Source of the DNA: an uncultured Muribaculaceae bacterium | GTDB taxonomy: Bacteria; Bacteroidota; Bacteroidia; Bacteroidales; Muribaculaceae | DNA: 43,279 bases | Direction of reading: 5' to 3' | NCBI GenBank assembly: GCA_904502025.1 | Contig: CAJGDJ010000017.1 | Span: forward strand, 1 to 43,279 | Part shown: positions 1-8,646 of the stretch, piece by piece | How the letters are laid out: each line of letters starts with the position of its first letter | How positions within the stretch are numbered: the first letter of the stretch is position 1 | Notes under the pieces: model-generated | Database searches by the model: none | Seen by the model: the letters and a program-made list of their open reading frames with translations, nothing else | Told to the model about the DNA's origin: nothing | Made by a program: the position numbers and the translations under genes

Positions 1-51
1 CGTGCATTGGCTCGAAGAGGCTATGCACGGAATGGGATTTATATTGAATAG
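1..51 (+). CDS. possible 3' end of an unidentified plus-strand gene
   Basis: The first frame is open from the window edge for 16 codons and ends with TAG at 49-51, reading ALARRGYARNGIYIE at its C-terminus. Two hairpins follow at 120-150 and 164-178, which fits the end of a transcription unit. The fragment is too short to identify. It could be a chance open frame. Confidence 0.3.
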   Translation, partial: RALARRGYARNGIYIE

Positions 52-119
52 AATCTGAAAGATTCATTAGTCTCTACAATTAATGTTTCCTTCCGAAACT
101 AAACCTCTCTAATACATTA

Positions 120-178
120 CCGGGCTTATCCACTGTGTGGCTAAACCCGGCTATATACTAATAAACCCCTTTGGGGTT
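120..178 (+). terminator. two tandem hairpins, possible terminator
   Basis: CCGGG (120-124) pairs with CCCGG (146-150), with an inner CCAC/GTGG stem. AACCCC (164-169) pairs with GGGGTT (173-178) around a TTT loop. The second hairpin is followed only by a mixed T-rich stretch, so termination strength is uncertain. The rest of 52-493 is AT-rich, and I see no gene or repeat in it. Confidence 0.4.
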
Positions 179-493
179 GCATTTGTTATTGAAAACTTTT
201 ATCGGACACCAATATATTTTTTCTATTTCTCGTAGCTTTTAGCCATAAATGCAAAGAGAGCAATATCTCACGATAGCACTCTCCTTAAATCTACAATCTA
301 TAAAAACATATATATTTTGAAAAAACGGTCTTTTTTTTGATGCAAAAAGTATTTGTTTTATTCATTACCCCAAAAATATGTAAAATAATTCAACCTGCCA
401 AACATTTTTCCACAAATATTCTCATCTTTTCGCATTTATTTCACTCTAAGCACCACACAATGCCACACAATAATGTTATGCAGCATCTTTTTG

Positions 494-1012
494 CTATTTC
501 TGTGGTTTACGACGTATATATTGAGCCAATTCTAAAACCCATGGAAATGGAGATTTATATACCACTCGATTATCAGCCACCACACTTTTATACAGTTGCA
601 ATGCCTCTTCAATTGAATCGGTTGACGCAACTGCGACAAAATATGCCGGTGTACGATCAACCAAAACATACGATTCATACCCCAACGATGACATTCTCGA
701 AGCCATTGAGCGAGCATTAAATATCTGACGAAATCGGCCAACTACTATATTATATTGTTTTAGCTTATTTTTAGGGACTCCATCTTCGTTCACCAACGAA
801 ACATATTCCTTTCTTAATTTCATAGTTTCATCACCAACATTTACAATCGTCGGAGCTTGCTCATTTGCAATCAAAGTTGACACCAACGAATCTTGACGTT
901 CACCTGAAGCCTTTGCTAATTCATACGCTCCACGATAATTTTCTTCAGTTGTGCGACATGATGTAACCAACAACACAATCATTACAACAGTCAAACAATG
1001 TAATATTTTCAT
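494..1012 (-). CDS. SPOR-domain lipoprotein
   Basis: This is a small envelope lipoprotein with a C-terminal SPOR-like domain, a fold that in known members binds denuded glycan strands of peptidoglycan. The chosen start (MKILHCLT) is preceded by AAAGGAA and gives a clean lipoprotein signal ending in the lipobox LLVTSC. An upstream in-frame ATG at 1030 would add six residues and overlap the phosphoesterase stop. The C-terminal half (from about KQYNIVVGRFRQ) has the typical SPOR pattern: a beta strand, a helix with aromatic and small residues (ARSMASRMSSLGYESYVL), then further strands. It follows the phosphoesterase gene with almost no gap, so the two are probably cotranscribed. The exact role is inferred. 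Confidence 0.75.
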   Translation of the reverse strand: MKILHCLTVVMIVLLVTSCRTTEENYRGAYELAKASGERQDSLVSTLIANEQAPTIVNVGDETMKLRKEYVSLVNEDGVPKNKLKQYNIVVGRFRQIFNARSMASRMSSLGYESYVLVDRTPAYFVAVASTDSIEEALQLYKSVVADNRVVYKSPFPWVLELAQYIRRKPQK

Positions 1013-1023
1013 TTCCTTTATTT

Positions 1024-1527
1024 TTAACATTTTACTTTACCCAACTCTATTACCTCCAAATCTCGCATATTGCCATCTTCAATTACCAATCTTATAAGCG
1101 TACGCTCTTTTTGCCAACCATGATAACCGGCGGCTCCGGGATTAACATGAAGCACTTCAAGCTCTTTATCCCACAGAACTTTAAGTATATGAGAATGCCC
1201 GGTAACCATAAGATTTATTCTATTTTCAAACAATATGCGTTTCACACCGGGAGAATATCGACCGGGATAACCTCCAATATGAGTCATCCACACTTTCACC
1301 CCTTCAACTTCAAAAATTTCCACTTCCTTGCACCTACGACACACCTCTCCATGATCAATATTACCGGCCACAGCCCTAACCACCGGAGCAATATCTTCCA
1401 AACGACGTATCACACTAATATCTCCCACATCTCCGGCATGCCATATCTCATCACACCCGGCAAAATGCTTGGCATAACGATCGTCCCAACACGAGTGCGT
1501 ATCCGACAATATTCCTACCTTTTTCAC
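1024..1527 (-). CDS. YfcE/MJ0936-type metallophosphoesterase
   Basis: A single-domain calcineurin-like phosphoesterase of 167 residues, the usual length for the YfcE/MJ0936 family, whose members hydrolyse phosphodiesters with two bound metals. Metal-ligand motifs are in order: DTH near residue 9, HAGDVGD near 31, GNIDHG near 55, MTHIGGYPG near 81 and TGHSH near 110. The start appears to be GTG (GTG AAA AAG), since no better ATG lies in frame. It is cytoplasmic, with no signal peptide. It sits 14 bases after the GH13 gene and just before the SPOR lipoprotein gene, so the three are probably one operon. The substrate in vivo is unknown. Confidence 0.88.
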   Translation of the reverse strand: MKKVGILSDTHSCWDDRYAKHFAGCDEIWHAGDVGDISVIRRLEDIAPVVRAVAGNIDHGEVCRRCKEVEIFEVEGVKVWMTHIGGYPGRYSPGVKRILFENRINLMVTGHSHILKVLWDKELEVLHVNPGAAGYHGWQKERTLIRLVIEDGNMRDLEVIELGKVKC

Positions 1528-1541
1528 TATAACAATAAATT

Positions 1542-3401
1542 TTAGAAGTTTTGAAGAATATATATTGCTCGAGGAGCGAAAGTCATTTCTTCTTCTATCA
1601 CAACTACCTCTCCGGTTAGTACATCTTCATATTTCACGCCTATGGGCATCACTTCAAGAGTTCTTTCCATTGTTGTAGTCAACTCTTCATCGTTCCCATT
1701 CATCAATACATGAATTTCCTTATTGCCAAGTTTACGTGTATAGGCATAAATACCATTTTGGGGCATAAAATGCTTCAATGAGCCACAAGCAATCACCTCA
1801 TTTGCCTCTCCTTTACGCCAATTCAACAACTTAGAAAGGAATGTATGTGCTTCATTTTGCATAGGAGTACGCCCCATTGCAGTAAATGCATCAACCTCAT
1901 CGCCGAGAAAACCACCGGGAAAATCTCTACGCACATATCCATCACTACCCTCTTTTGAACCACTCATCAATAACTCCGTACCATAATATATTTGGGGAAT
2001 ACCTCGCGAGGTGAGCAAAAATGCCTGTGCTTGCTTCCACCAACCCAAATTATCGGGTTGTTCAAGTAAAAAACGATCGGTATCGTGATTATCCAAGAAT
2101 GTGAGTATCTTTTGTGGTTCAGGAAACAGATAGTCGAGTGACAGATGATCATAAATAGCATTCAATCCAGTCCATGGATTAGTTTGTTCACTAAATGCCT
2201 TTCGTGCTGTTTGCGACAGCACAAAGTCCATCACCGTTGGCAAATTTGAATCCCCTTCAGCACAGACCTTGCTTCCTCGCTGCCAAAAGGCTTCTCCTCC
2301 TTCATTGCCATACCAGCACTCCCCTACTATATTATAGTTAGGATATTCCCTTTCGACAGCCTCAATCCACCGAGCCATAGGCTTGAAAAATGCGTATGGT
2401 TGAGTATCCATTCTAATGCCATCAATTTTTGACGACTCAATCCACCATATAGAATTTTGAATAAGATATTTCATCAAATGTGGATTATTTTGATTCAAGT
2501 CGGGCATTGACTCTACAAACCACCCTTCTGTAGTGCGTTTTTTATCATAATCACTCACGTATGGGTCATGAATTGTTGTTAGTCGATAATTTGTCTGCAC
2601 ATATCCATCGGGAAAGTTAAACCAATCTTTCGATGGACGATCGGTAAACCAATAATGCTCACTCCCACAATGATTAAATATCATATCCATCACCACTTTT
2701 ATGCCACGTTTATGTGCCTCTTCGACGAGAGTATTCCACTCCTCATTTGTTCCAAAGCGAGGGTCGATATTATAATAATCAGTGGTGGCATAGCCATGAT
2801 ATGCACCACCCGGCATATCATTCGTCAACACAGGATTAACCCATATCGCAGTAACACCAAGTGAATCAATATAATCGAGATGCCGCCTTATCCCTTCAAT
2901 ATCGCCTCCATGACGACCATTATGATCACTACGGTTAGCAATAGTTTTATTTTTTAGTGTTGACACATTGTCATTTTCGGGATTTCCATTAGCAAACCGG
3001 TCAGGCATTATAAGATATAACACATCACTCGCATCAAAACCTACATATTCCTCCGGCTTTCGGTCGCGTGCCTTCAACTCATACTTCACATTAGTTTTCT
3101 TATTGCCATGAGAAAACGTAAGACTTATTTCTCCCGGCTGTGCATTGTCATCTACTACAAAATAAAGAAATTGATAATTAGGGCCATCTAATCTTGTTAC
3201 ATCAACAAGACTCACTCCCGGATAATCAGCCATTGCCACCTCAGCATCTCGAATCTCGTCACCATAAACCATCACCTGCAATGTATCTTGAGCCATTCCG
3301 GTCCACCAATATGGAGGATTCACAACATCTATTTGAGGCTTTGCTGCCATTACACTCAACGACATTACTACAGAAAGCAAAAATATATTTCTTCGTTTCA
3401 T
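1542..3401 (-). CDS. GH13 alpha-glucanase (SusA-like neopullulanase / cyclomaltodextrinase)
   Basis: An exported alpha-amylase-family enzyme of 619 residues. The signal peptide (MKRRNIFLLSVVMSLSVMAA) is followed by an immunoglobulin-like cyclomaltodextrinase N-terminal domain to about residue 125, then the GH13 barrel. Catalytic motifs are visible: the nucleophile Asp in GIRMDTQPYAF (about 330), the acid Glu in VGECWYG (about 360) and the third Asp in LDNHDTDRF (about 439). The architecture matches periplasmic SusA-type enzymes that cut malto-oligosaccharides or pullulan. No susC/susD pair is next to it, so it is not a complete starch locus here. A TATTTTTG box lies at 3439-3446 (complement), 38 bases before the start, without a clear -33 element. 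Confidence 0.93.
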   Translation of the reverse strand: MKRRNIFLLSVVMSLSVMAAKPQIDVVNPPYWWTGMAQDTLQVMVYGDEIRDAEVAMADYPGVSLVDVTRLDGPNYQFLYFVVDDNAQPGEISLTFSHGNKKTNVKYELKARDRKPEEYVGFDASDVLYLIMPDRFANGNPENDNVSTLKNKTIANRSDHNGRHGGDIEGIRRHLDYIDSLGVTAIWVNPVLTNDMPGGAYHGYATTDYYNIDPRFGTNEEWNTLVEEAHKRGIKVVMDMIFNHCGSEHYWFTDRPSKDWFNFPDGYVQTNYRLTTIHDPYVSDYDKKRTTEGWFVESMPDLNQNNPHLMKYLIQNSIWWIESSKIDGIRMDTQPYAFFKPMARWIEAVEREYPNYNIVGECWYGNEGGEAFWQRGSKVCAEGDSNLPTVMDFVLSQTARKAFSEQTNPWTGLNAIYDHLSLDYLFPEPQKILTFLDNHDTDRFLLEQPDNLGWWKQAQAFLLTSRGIPQIYYGTELLMSGSKEGSDGYVRRDFPGGFLGDEVDAFTAMGRTPMQNEAHTFLSKLLNWRKGEANEVIACGSLKHFMPQNGIYAYTRKLGNKEIHVLMNGNDEELTTTMERTLEVMPIGVKYEDVLTGEVVVIEEEMTFAPRAIYILQNF

Positions 3402-3460
3402 AACTTTAATTTTTTAGGTAATTATATACCTGTTGGCACAAAAATAGTTTTTTCAAATTT

Positions 3461-3612
3461 AACCCCCTCCCGGCCTTGCCGTACTCCCCCTAAATTTTCT
3501 TCGCAAACACAGGGGAGCAATATTGCTATTTATTGATAATTAATACATTGACATTCATTTAAGAGTCCACCCCTGACCTTAGGGGAGGCGGGTCGAAGAC
3601 CCGGAGGGGTAA
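3461..3612 (+). repeat. dispersed intergenic palindromic repeat, copy 1
   Basis: This stretch between two genes begins with AACCCCCTCCCGG and ends with CCGGAGGGGT, and it holds inner palindromes such as GGGTCGAAGACCC (3590-3602). It shares GGGAGCAATATTGCTATTT and several flanking blocks with the reverse complement of 32889-33028, in the same order. It looks like a small non-coding mobile or REP-like element. Neither copy encodes a protein. Confidence 0.7.
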
Positions 3613-3618
3613 ATATCA

Positions 3619-4818
3619 TTATTTTCCAATCTTCTTTGAAATATCTTTAGGGAGTGCTTCTTTATTAACAAGAATACTCACTGTCTTTGCAAGAAAATAA
3701 GGTTCTGAGACATAGAAGAAGCCTCCATATACTTGATTAGTATCCCATGAGTTTTTCACTTTATAATAACGGTTACCCTTTTGGTCTTTTGCAACACCTA
3801 CGATTACCATACCATGATCATCGGTTGTTTCTTGGCGGTCAAACATTTCTTGGCGAATTTCTTGTGTTACTTCTATCTCTTCACAAGGGCCATCGATTTT
3901 ATAACGTTCTTTTTCACGATCCTGATCGCTCAATGTTACCCAACGAGAAAGTTCAGTACCCTCTAACGCCGACACATCTTTGCCCTTTGGCATCACTGCA
4001 TACCCCTCACGATATTTGAAGCCTTTTTCACTTACATCTGCAGCCCACACAACTGAGTAACCGTTATCTATAGCATTATCAACAATAGCCTTTAACTCAT
4101 CAAGCTTCACATTGTCGTATAATCCCCAAAACCAGTTATCAGCAACTTCAAGCACAAATGGTTTATAGAATGGATGGTGAGTAAATGAAGTTACTGCCAC
4201 ATAGTCAGCCATATTCAATCCAAGCGATTGAGCAAAAGATTGAGGTGTATATGTTTTCCCTTGATAATTGAATGTTTCAGGCACTGCTCCAAGATATGCG
4301 TCAAGAATACCATTCAAACCTTTTCGCCATGCAGTCGAAATACGCTTATTTCGTTTCGACTCAACTCCTTGCATATAAGCCTGAAGTACTTCATGAAGTT
4401 CGCCATGATTATGTTTTTCTTCTCCATAAGACAAACCCGAGTACACTTCTTCGGGAATCGCACCAAATCTCTCCCACACAAATGGAACATCAAGTATGCT
4501 CCCTCCCGGAGAAAAGTTTGTTGACCCATACATTCTCAAATATCTATCTGCTTTTTCTTCATAGCAATAACGCACTGTAAACATCTCAGATAAATCCAAC
4601 TCCATGTCTGTTTTGCGAAGGATTTCATCTTCAAAGAATGATGTCCCTGCAAAACACCAACATGTTCCCGATTTATTTTGATCCTTCACTGAAGTGGTTT
4701 TCACCACTTTCTCATCAGTAAATTGAAATCCCTCTACACTATCTTTTGCCACCTCTTCTTCGGCGACTGCACCCATTGCAATACACAATCCAAGCATTGC
4801 TACTACTACTTTTTTCAT
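3619..4818 (-). CDS. exported C1-family cysteine peptidase (PepC / bleomycin hydrolase-like)
   Basis: A papain-superfamily peptidase of the PepC/bleomycin-hydrolase branch (399 residues), a group of cysteine aminopeptidases. The N-terminal signal peptide (MKKVVVAMLGLCIAMGAVAE) predicts export, unlike the cytosolic PepC of lactic acid bacteria. Catalytic residues are visible: Cys in NKSGTCWCF (about 53), His in DDHGMVIVG (about 334) and Asn in VKNSWD (about 355). The oxyanion Gln is probably the one in DQNKSG. The gene stands alone between a repeat element and an LRR gene, with its own TACCTTTG -7 box inside a perfect inverted repeat (4839-4865). Substrate and oligomeric state are not visible. 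Confidence 0.9.
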   Translation of the reverse strand: MKKVVVAMLGLCIAMGAVAEEEVAKDSVEGFQFTDEKVVKTTSVKDQNKSGTCWCFAGTSFFEDEILRKTDMELDLSEMFTVRYCYEEKADRYLRMYGSTNFSPGGSILDVPFVWERFGAIPEEVYSGLSYGEEKHNHGELHEVLQAYMQGVESKRNKRISTAWRKGLNGILDAYLGAVPETFNYQGKTYTPQSFAQSLGLNMADYVAVTSFTHHPFYKPFVLEVADNWFWGLYDNVKLDELKAIVDNAIDNGYSVVWAADVSEKGFKYREGYAVMPKGKDVSALEGTELSRWVTLSDQDREKERYKIDGPCEEIEVTQEIRQEMFDRQETTDDHGMVIVGVAKDQKGNRYYKVKNSWDTNQVYGGFFYVSEPYFLAKTVSILVNKEALPKDISKKIGK

Positions 4819-4838
4819 CTTTATAGTATATTTATATT

Positions 4839-4865
4839 AATTCACTATCACAAAGGTAGTGAATT
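4839..4865 (-). promoter_or_regulatory. -7 box within a 9-bp inverted repeat (candidate operator) for the C1 peptidase
   Basis: AATTCACTA (4839-4847) and TAGTGAATT (4857-4865) are perfect inverted repeats separated by nine bases. The complement of 4851-4858 is TACCTTTG, a Bacteroidota -7 element, 33 bases before the peptidase start, so a protein bound to the palindrome would cover the promoter. No good -33 TTTG is seen at the usual distance. Confidence 0.55.
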
Positions 4866-4874
4866 AAATGCAAT

Positions 4875-4908
4875 AAAAAAAGCCTCGGGCAAAGCCCGAG
4901 ACTTTTTA
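4875..4908 (-). terminator. rho-independent terminator of the LRR gene
   Basis: CTCGGGC (4884-4890) pairs with GCCCGAG (4894-4900) around AAA. On the minus strand it is followed by a run of seven T. It lies about 25 bases after the LRR stop codon. The plus strand also has a T run after the stem, so it may act in both directions. Confidence 0.85.
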
Positions 4909-4931
4909 AGTATTGTTGTTATAAGTATGTA

Positions 4932-7900
4932 TTAGCGAACAACTTTTACCACTTGTTCTGCACCGTCAGCAAAGACAGCTTTAACAACATAAACACCATT
5001 AGCTTGGTCAGCCAATGAAACTGATTCTACGCCATTAACAACTTCTTGAGCAACAAGAACACCGGCAGTATTGTAGATATAAACCACAGCATCTTCCATA
5101 ACTGTTACTGCATCACCGATAACTTGGATACGATCAACTGCGATAGCTACTGATTCAACGCTGTTTTCACCTGGAGTATATTTCACAGGAACGATACCAT
5201 AACCAAGAACGTCAGCAATGTGAAGTTCTACTTCAGGAGTTTCTTCACCAAGTTTAATACGTTTGATACCTGATTTGTGCAATGGGTTAGTTTCATCAAA
5301 TGCAACTGCAGGAGTTCCTACAACTGATTTAGAAGCATCTTCTGGAGCAACGTAACACCAGTAGAGGTAACCATCTTCACTTGGAGAAAGTTGAGTAATA
5401 GCTGTTTCTTGTGAACCTGCAGCGCCTTCAAGTTTGATTGGAGAACCATCTACCAATACCGGGTTGAGAGTTGAGAAGTCGCTTGGATCTGGGTTGGCAA
5501 GAAGAGCATCTAAGTTGATACGATAGAGACCAGCGTTGATACCATTACCTGCACAGAGGTAGATGTAGAAGTGATTATTCGCTTCGTCGATATAGAATGC
5601 ACTTGGTTGTGAGCTTACGTTAGCCAAGATAGGAGCATATTTAGTTTGATCGGGCAATGCACCAGGAACAGATGAGCTACCAATGTTTTCTTCTTTGAAA
5701 CGATAGACACCGTTACCATTGTAACGCATACCTACCCAATAAAGAGGTGCACCTTCTTCTTGAGTAATCGCGAAGCCGGCTTTGATACAACCATATACCC
5801 AGTTACCTCCATAGTAACCCATCCAGTTGTTTTCCATCCAAGATGGATAGTTTTGTGGAAGAGCGATAGCGTCGGCAGAAATCTTACGAACACAAACGTT
5901 ACGGTCGTTTACATAAAGAGTATCACCATAGATATAAAGTCCCATTGGGTCCATGTAAGCATTGTTACCAGCGTTGTCAAGTACTACAGCTTGGAAAGTG
6001 TTACCATCGATTTGAGAGATGTAGAACAATTTACCGTCACCTTCATTTCCAGCAGTAGCAGTATAAGTAAATGAAACACCACCACTTGCACCATAGATAC
6101 GATTTTTGAATTCAGCGAGTTGGAAAGTGTGAGGCACACCACCTACGTCGTATGTAGTTTCTTCTCCCATGTTACCAATACCATGGAGCATACCATCTTT
6201 ACCGGCATAGTAGAGACCATAAGGCATTGTGATATTTTTACCTTTAAGTACGATGTTGGCATCACCAGAGATGTTAAGATATTGCCAACCGGCAGCAGCT
6301 TTGTAAGCATCAACAACATCAGCAGGAACTTTACAAGTGATATTAGCGTTAGCTTCAGTGAATACACCTTGAGCCATAGCAGCAGGAGTAGCAGCACCTA
6401 CGATAAGAGTTTCAACACCACAACCTGAGAATGCACCGGCTTCAAGGATACAAAGAAGGCCACCGAGGTTGATTTCTTTCAATGCAGTAGTACCGGCAAA
6501 TGCATCTTGTTTTACAGTAAGAATATCTTTAACGGCAGTGAATGTAGTAAGTGCAGCACAGTTTTGAGCGATACCTACAGGAACTTCTGTTCCGTCAACT
6601 GTAAGAGCGAGCAATTTTGCATTTTTAGCAGCTACATAACGACCTACAGCACCTTTTACAGAAAGTTCAGTTACTGAAGTATTAGAAAGCGAGTAGTCAC
6701 CGAAGTCAACACAGTTGTCAAGAGTGATAGTAGTAAGGTTAGTTGCATTTTCGAATGTATATGCACCAACTTTTGTAATTTCAGCGTCAACAACTGAAGC
6801 ATTAGCTGAAGCAACCGGATAAGCAAGAGCTGTTGCTCCGTCGATAGTAGTTACAACACCTGTTTCTTTCACTTTATAAGCAGCATTAGCAGCATCAACT
6901 GTGATAGCAGTTAGACCTGTACAACCTTTGAACACACCTTCACCAAGATTAGCAAGTGATGCAGGAAGTGCGATTGTAGCGATTGCTGAGTTTCCGGCAA
7001 ATGCTTGGTCATTGATACGTGCTACTGCAGCAGGAAGAACGATGTCGCCAGTAAGAGCTGTATTTTGGAATGCTTGTTTGCCAATAGTAGCCAATGAAGC
7101 TGGCAATGTGAGAGACGATACTGGTGAACCATTGAAAGCAAGAGCATCAATGAAAGTAGTACCTTCGTTCAATTTAACAGTAGTGAGTGATTTACAATTT
7201 TGGAAAGCAGAGCTTGAGATAGTAGCGATACCACCATGTAGATCAAGAGAAGCGATACCTGTACCTGCAAATGCGTTAGCTGCAATAGCAGTTACAGTTT
7301 CAGGGATAGTAAGTTCTGAAAGTGAAGAACAGTTTTCAAACATGTTTGAATAAACTGAAGTACATTTACCACCAAAAGTAACTTTCTTGATTGATGAGTT
7401 GCCACGCCATGGGTTTTTAGCAGGTTGCATTGATTTCATTGGACGATTTACAACAACTTCTTCAAGTGTGCTGATATAATCAACTGCTGCATCACCACTA
7501 CCTGCAGTATATTTTGCTTGAAGACCGGTTGCATTGTCAACTTCGATTTCTTCTTCAGACTCAGCAAACTCAATATATTTCAAACCTGTACAACCATTGA
7601 ATTGAGCAGAGTTGATAGTAGTAATACCTGCAGGAATAACGATTGAATCAAGTGAAGAACAGTATTCAAACACGTTACCAGGCAAAGTTCCAGTAATACC
7701 AGTAGGAATGTTTACCTTTCTCAAGTTAGTACATTTTGAGAACTGACCTTTGATGAATTTTTCAAATGTTTTAGGCAATTGAATGCTTGTGATAGCTTCA
7801 TTTTGTTTGAAAGCTGCCGCTGCGGCACTTGTTACAGTGTAAGTTTTGCCTTCATAATCAACAGTTTCGGGAATAACAAGATCGCCAGTATAAGCATCTT

Positions 7901-8036
7901 TTTGCACAGCTACAGTTGACCCTGAAGCTTTGTACTTAATCCCATCAACAGTAAACGTTTGAGCATTTACCGCGAATCCACACAACACTGCCACACTGAG
8001 CAATGATGCACGTTTTAGAGTAGTAAAAATGTTCAT
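4932..8036 (-). CDS. BspA-like leucine-rich-repeat surface protein with C-terminal sorting-type domain
   Basis: A 1034-residue exported protein with signal peptide (to about residue 25, ending VNAQ). From about 45 to 590 it carries degenerate LRR_5/BspA-type repeats of roughly 23 residues (for example CSSLSELTIPETVTAIAANAF). Residues about 595-960 form a beta-rich region with many Trp, Tyr and Gly, possibly a propeller. The last 70 residues, ending NGVYVVKAVFADGAEQVVKV, resemble a type 9 secretion sorting domain (VYIYNTAGVLV, then NGVYVVK). Relatives act in adhesion and binding to host proteins or other bacteria. It is monocistronic, with its own promoter and a strong terminator. Function beyond surface display is inferred. 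Confidence 0.88.
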   Translation of the reverse strand: MNIFTTLKRASLLSVAVLCGFAVNAQTFTVDGIKYKASGSTVAVQKDAYTGDLVIPETVDYEGKTYTVTSAAAAAFKQNEAITSIQLPKTFEKFIKGQFSKCTNLRKVNIPTGITGTLPGNVFEYCSSLDSIVIPAGITTINSAQFNGCTGLKYIEFAESEEEIEVDNATGLQAKYTAGSGDAAVDYISTLEEVVVNRPMKSMQPAKNPWRGNSSIKKVTFGGKCTSVYSNMFENCSSLSELTIPETVTAIAANAFAGTGIASLDLHGGIATISSSAFQNCKSLTTVKLNEGTTFIDALAFNGSPVSSLTLPASLATIGKQAFQNTALTGDIVLPAAVARINDQAFAGNSAIATIALPASLANLGEGVFKGCTGLTAITVDAANAAYKVKETGVVTTIDGATALAYPVASANASVVDAEITKVGAYTFENATNLTTITLDNCVDFGDYSLSNTSVTELSVKGAVGRYVAAKNAKLLALTVDGTEVPVGIAQNCAALTTFTAVKDILTVKQDAFAGTTALKEINLGGLLCILEAGAFSGCGVETLIVGAATPAAMAQGVFTEANANITCKVPADVVDAYKAAAGWQYLNISGDANIVLKGKNITMPYGLYYAGKDGMLHGIGNMGEETTYDVGGVPHTFQLAEFKNRIYGASGGVSFTYTATAGNEGDGKLFYISQIDGNTFQAVVLDNAGNNAYMDPMGLYIYGDTLYVNDRNVCVRKISADAIALPQNYPSWMENNWMGYYGGNWVYGCIKAGFAITQEEGAPLYWVGMRYNGNGVYRFKEENIGSSSVPGALPDQTKYAPILANVSSQPSAFYIDEANNHFYIYLCAGNGINAGLYRINLDALLANPDPSDFSTLNPVLVDGSPIKLEGAAGSQETAITQLSPSEDGYLYWCYVAPEDASKSVVGTPAVAFDETNPLHKSGIKRIKLGEETPEVELHIADVLGYGIVPVKYTPGENSVESVAIAVDRIQVIGDAVTVMEDAVVYIYNTAGVLVAQEVVNGVESVSLADQANGVYVVKAVFADGAEQVVKVVR

Positions 8037-8123
8037 GTTAATTAAATTATTTAGTTAATAAATTGGTTGTTTCTCGTCAAAAAAACACATATTCACTATT
8101 TGATACAATTTAGGAATATATGG

Positions 8124-8156
8124 CAAAGGTAATAATATTTTCAAATACAACACAAA
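8124..8156 (-). promoter_or_regulatory. promoter of the LRR gene
   Basis: The complement of 8124-8131 is TACCTTTG, and TTTG lies at 8156-8153 with 21 bases between. This fits the Bacteroidota consensus and is about 90 bases upstream of the LRR start. The stretch 8160-8280 beyond it is AT-rich with nothing recognised. Confidence 0.65.
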
Positions 8157-8286
8157 ATATCTTATTATTTTTTTTGCAAAAATATAGTTAATCCTCATTA
8201 ACACACGTCTGCAACACATAAAATAGCCCAGAAAAAGAAGTAGCCAAACAATATCATATCAAAAAATCAAAAAATTGTAATTTTGC

Positions 8287-8317
8287 TTGCAAAATAAAAT
8301 AAATACACTTACCTTTG
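8287..8317 (+). promoter_or_regulatory. promoter of the tRNA gene
   Basis: TTG (8287-8289), 20 bases, then TACCTTTG (8310-8317) fits the Bacteroidota promoter consensus. The mature tRNA begins about 100 bases downstream, so a 5' leader would have to be removed. Confidence 0.6.
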
Positions 8318-8414
8318 CACTCGCTTTTGGTTAGAAACGGCCATCAAGCTAAATATTAGAATTACGCGATGACTCCCACTCTATTATAGAGCAATGGACA
8401 ATATCGTAAATTCA

Positions 8415-8488
8415 GGTCCCATAGCTCAGTTGGTTAGAGCACCTGACTCATAATCAGGGAGTCCTTGGTTCAAGCCCAAGTGGGACCA
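8415..8488 (+). tRNA. tRNA with CAU anticodon (elongator Met or Ile2)
   Basis: A complete cloverleaf of 74 bases. The acceptor stem GGTCCCA pairs with TGGGACC with discriminator A. The D arm is AGCTCAGTTGGTTAGAGC, the anticodon stem CCTGA/TCAGG holds the loop CTCATAA, and the T loop is GGTTCAAGCC. The 3' CCA is not encoded. The G1-C72 pair argues against initiator tRNA. Elongator Met and lysidine-modified Ile2 cannot be separated by eye. Confidence 0.93.
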
Positions 8489-8494
8489 CAAAAC

Positions 8495-8543
8495 AAATCG
8501 CTAAGCAGTTGAAAATACAACCCTTAGCGATTTTTCTTTTTTT
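8495..8543 (+). terminator. rho-independent terminator after the tRNA
   Basis: AAATCGCTAAG (8495-8505) pairs perfectly with CTTAGCGATTT (8523-8533), and a T-rich tract follows. On the minus strand it lies about 110 bases beyond the APE operon and may also stop that transcript, for which I see no other terminator. Confidence 0.8.
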
Positions 8544-8646
8544 CTGATGGTGCTATCCAAGTGTTAGGTTTATCGGTGCAAAATAGCACATTGAAAACAA
8601 CACTCTTTTGTTTTTTGATTTTTAGTCAACCATTTTTTGCCCCAAC

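Noticed and set aside
337..720. 127-residue plus-strand open frame
   Set aside because: It overlaps the SPOR lipoprotein gene on the other strand and begins in a low-complexity AT-rich region; no domain or start signal.
6901..7353. 150-residue plus-strand open frame
   Set aside because: It is antisense to the LRR repeats, and its sequence reflects the repeat composition.
4932..8036. Repeated motifs suggestive of a repeat array
   Set aside because: They are coding LRR repeats with protein-level periodicity, not CRISPR; no CRISPR array was found in the window.
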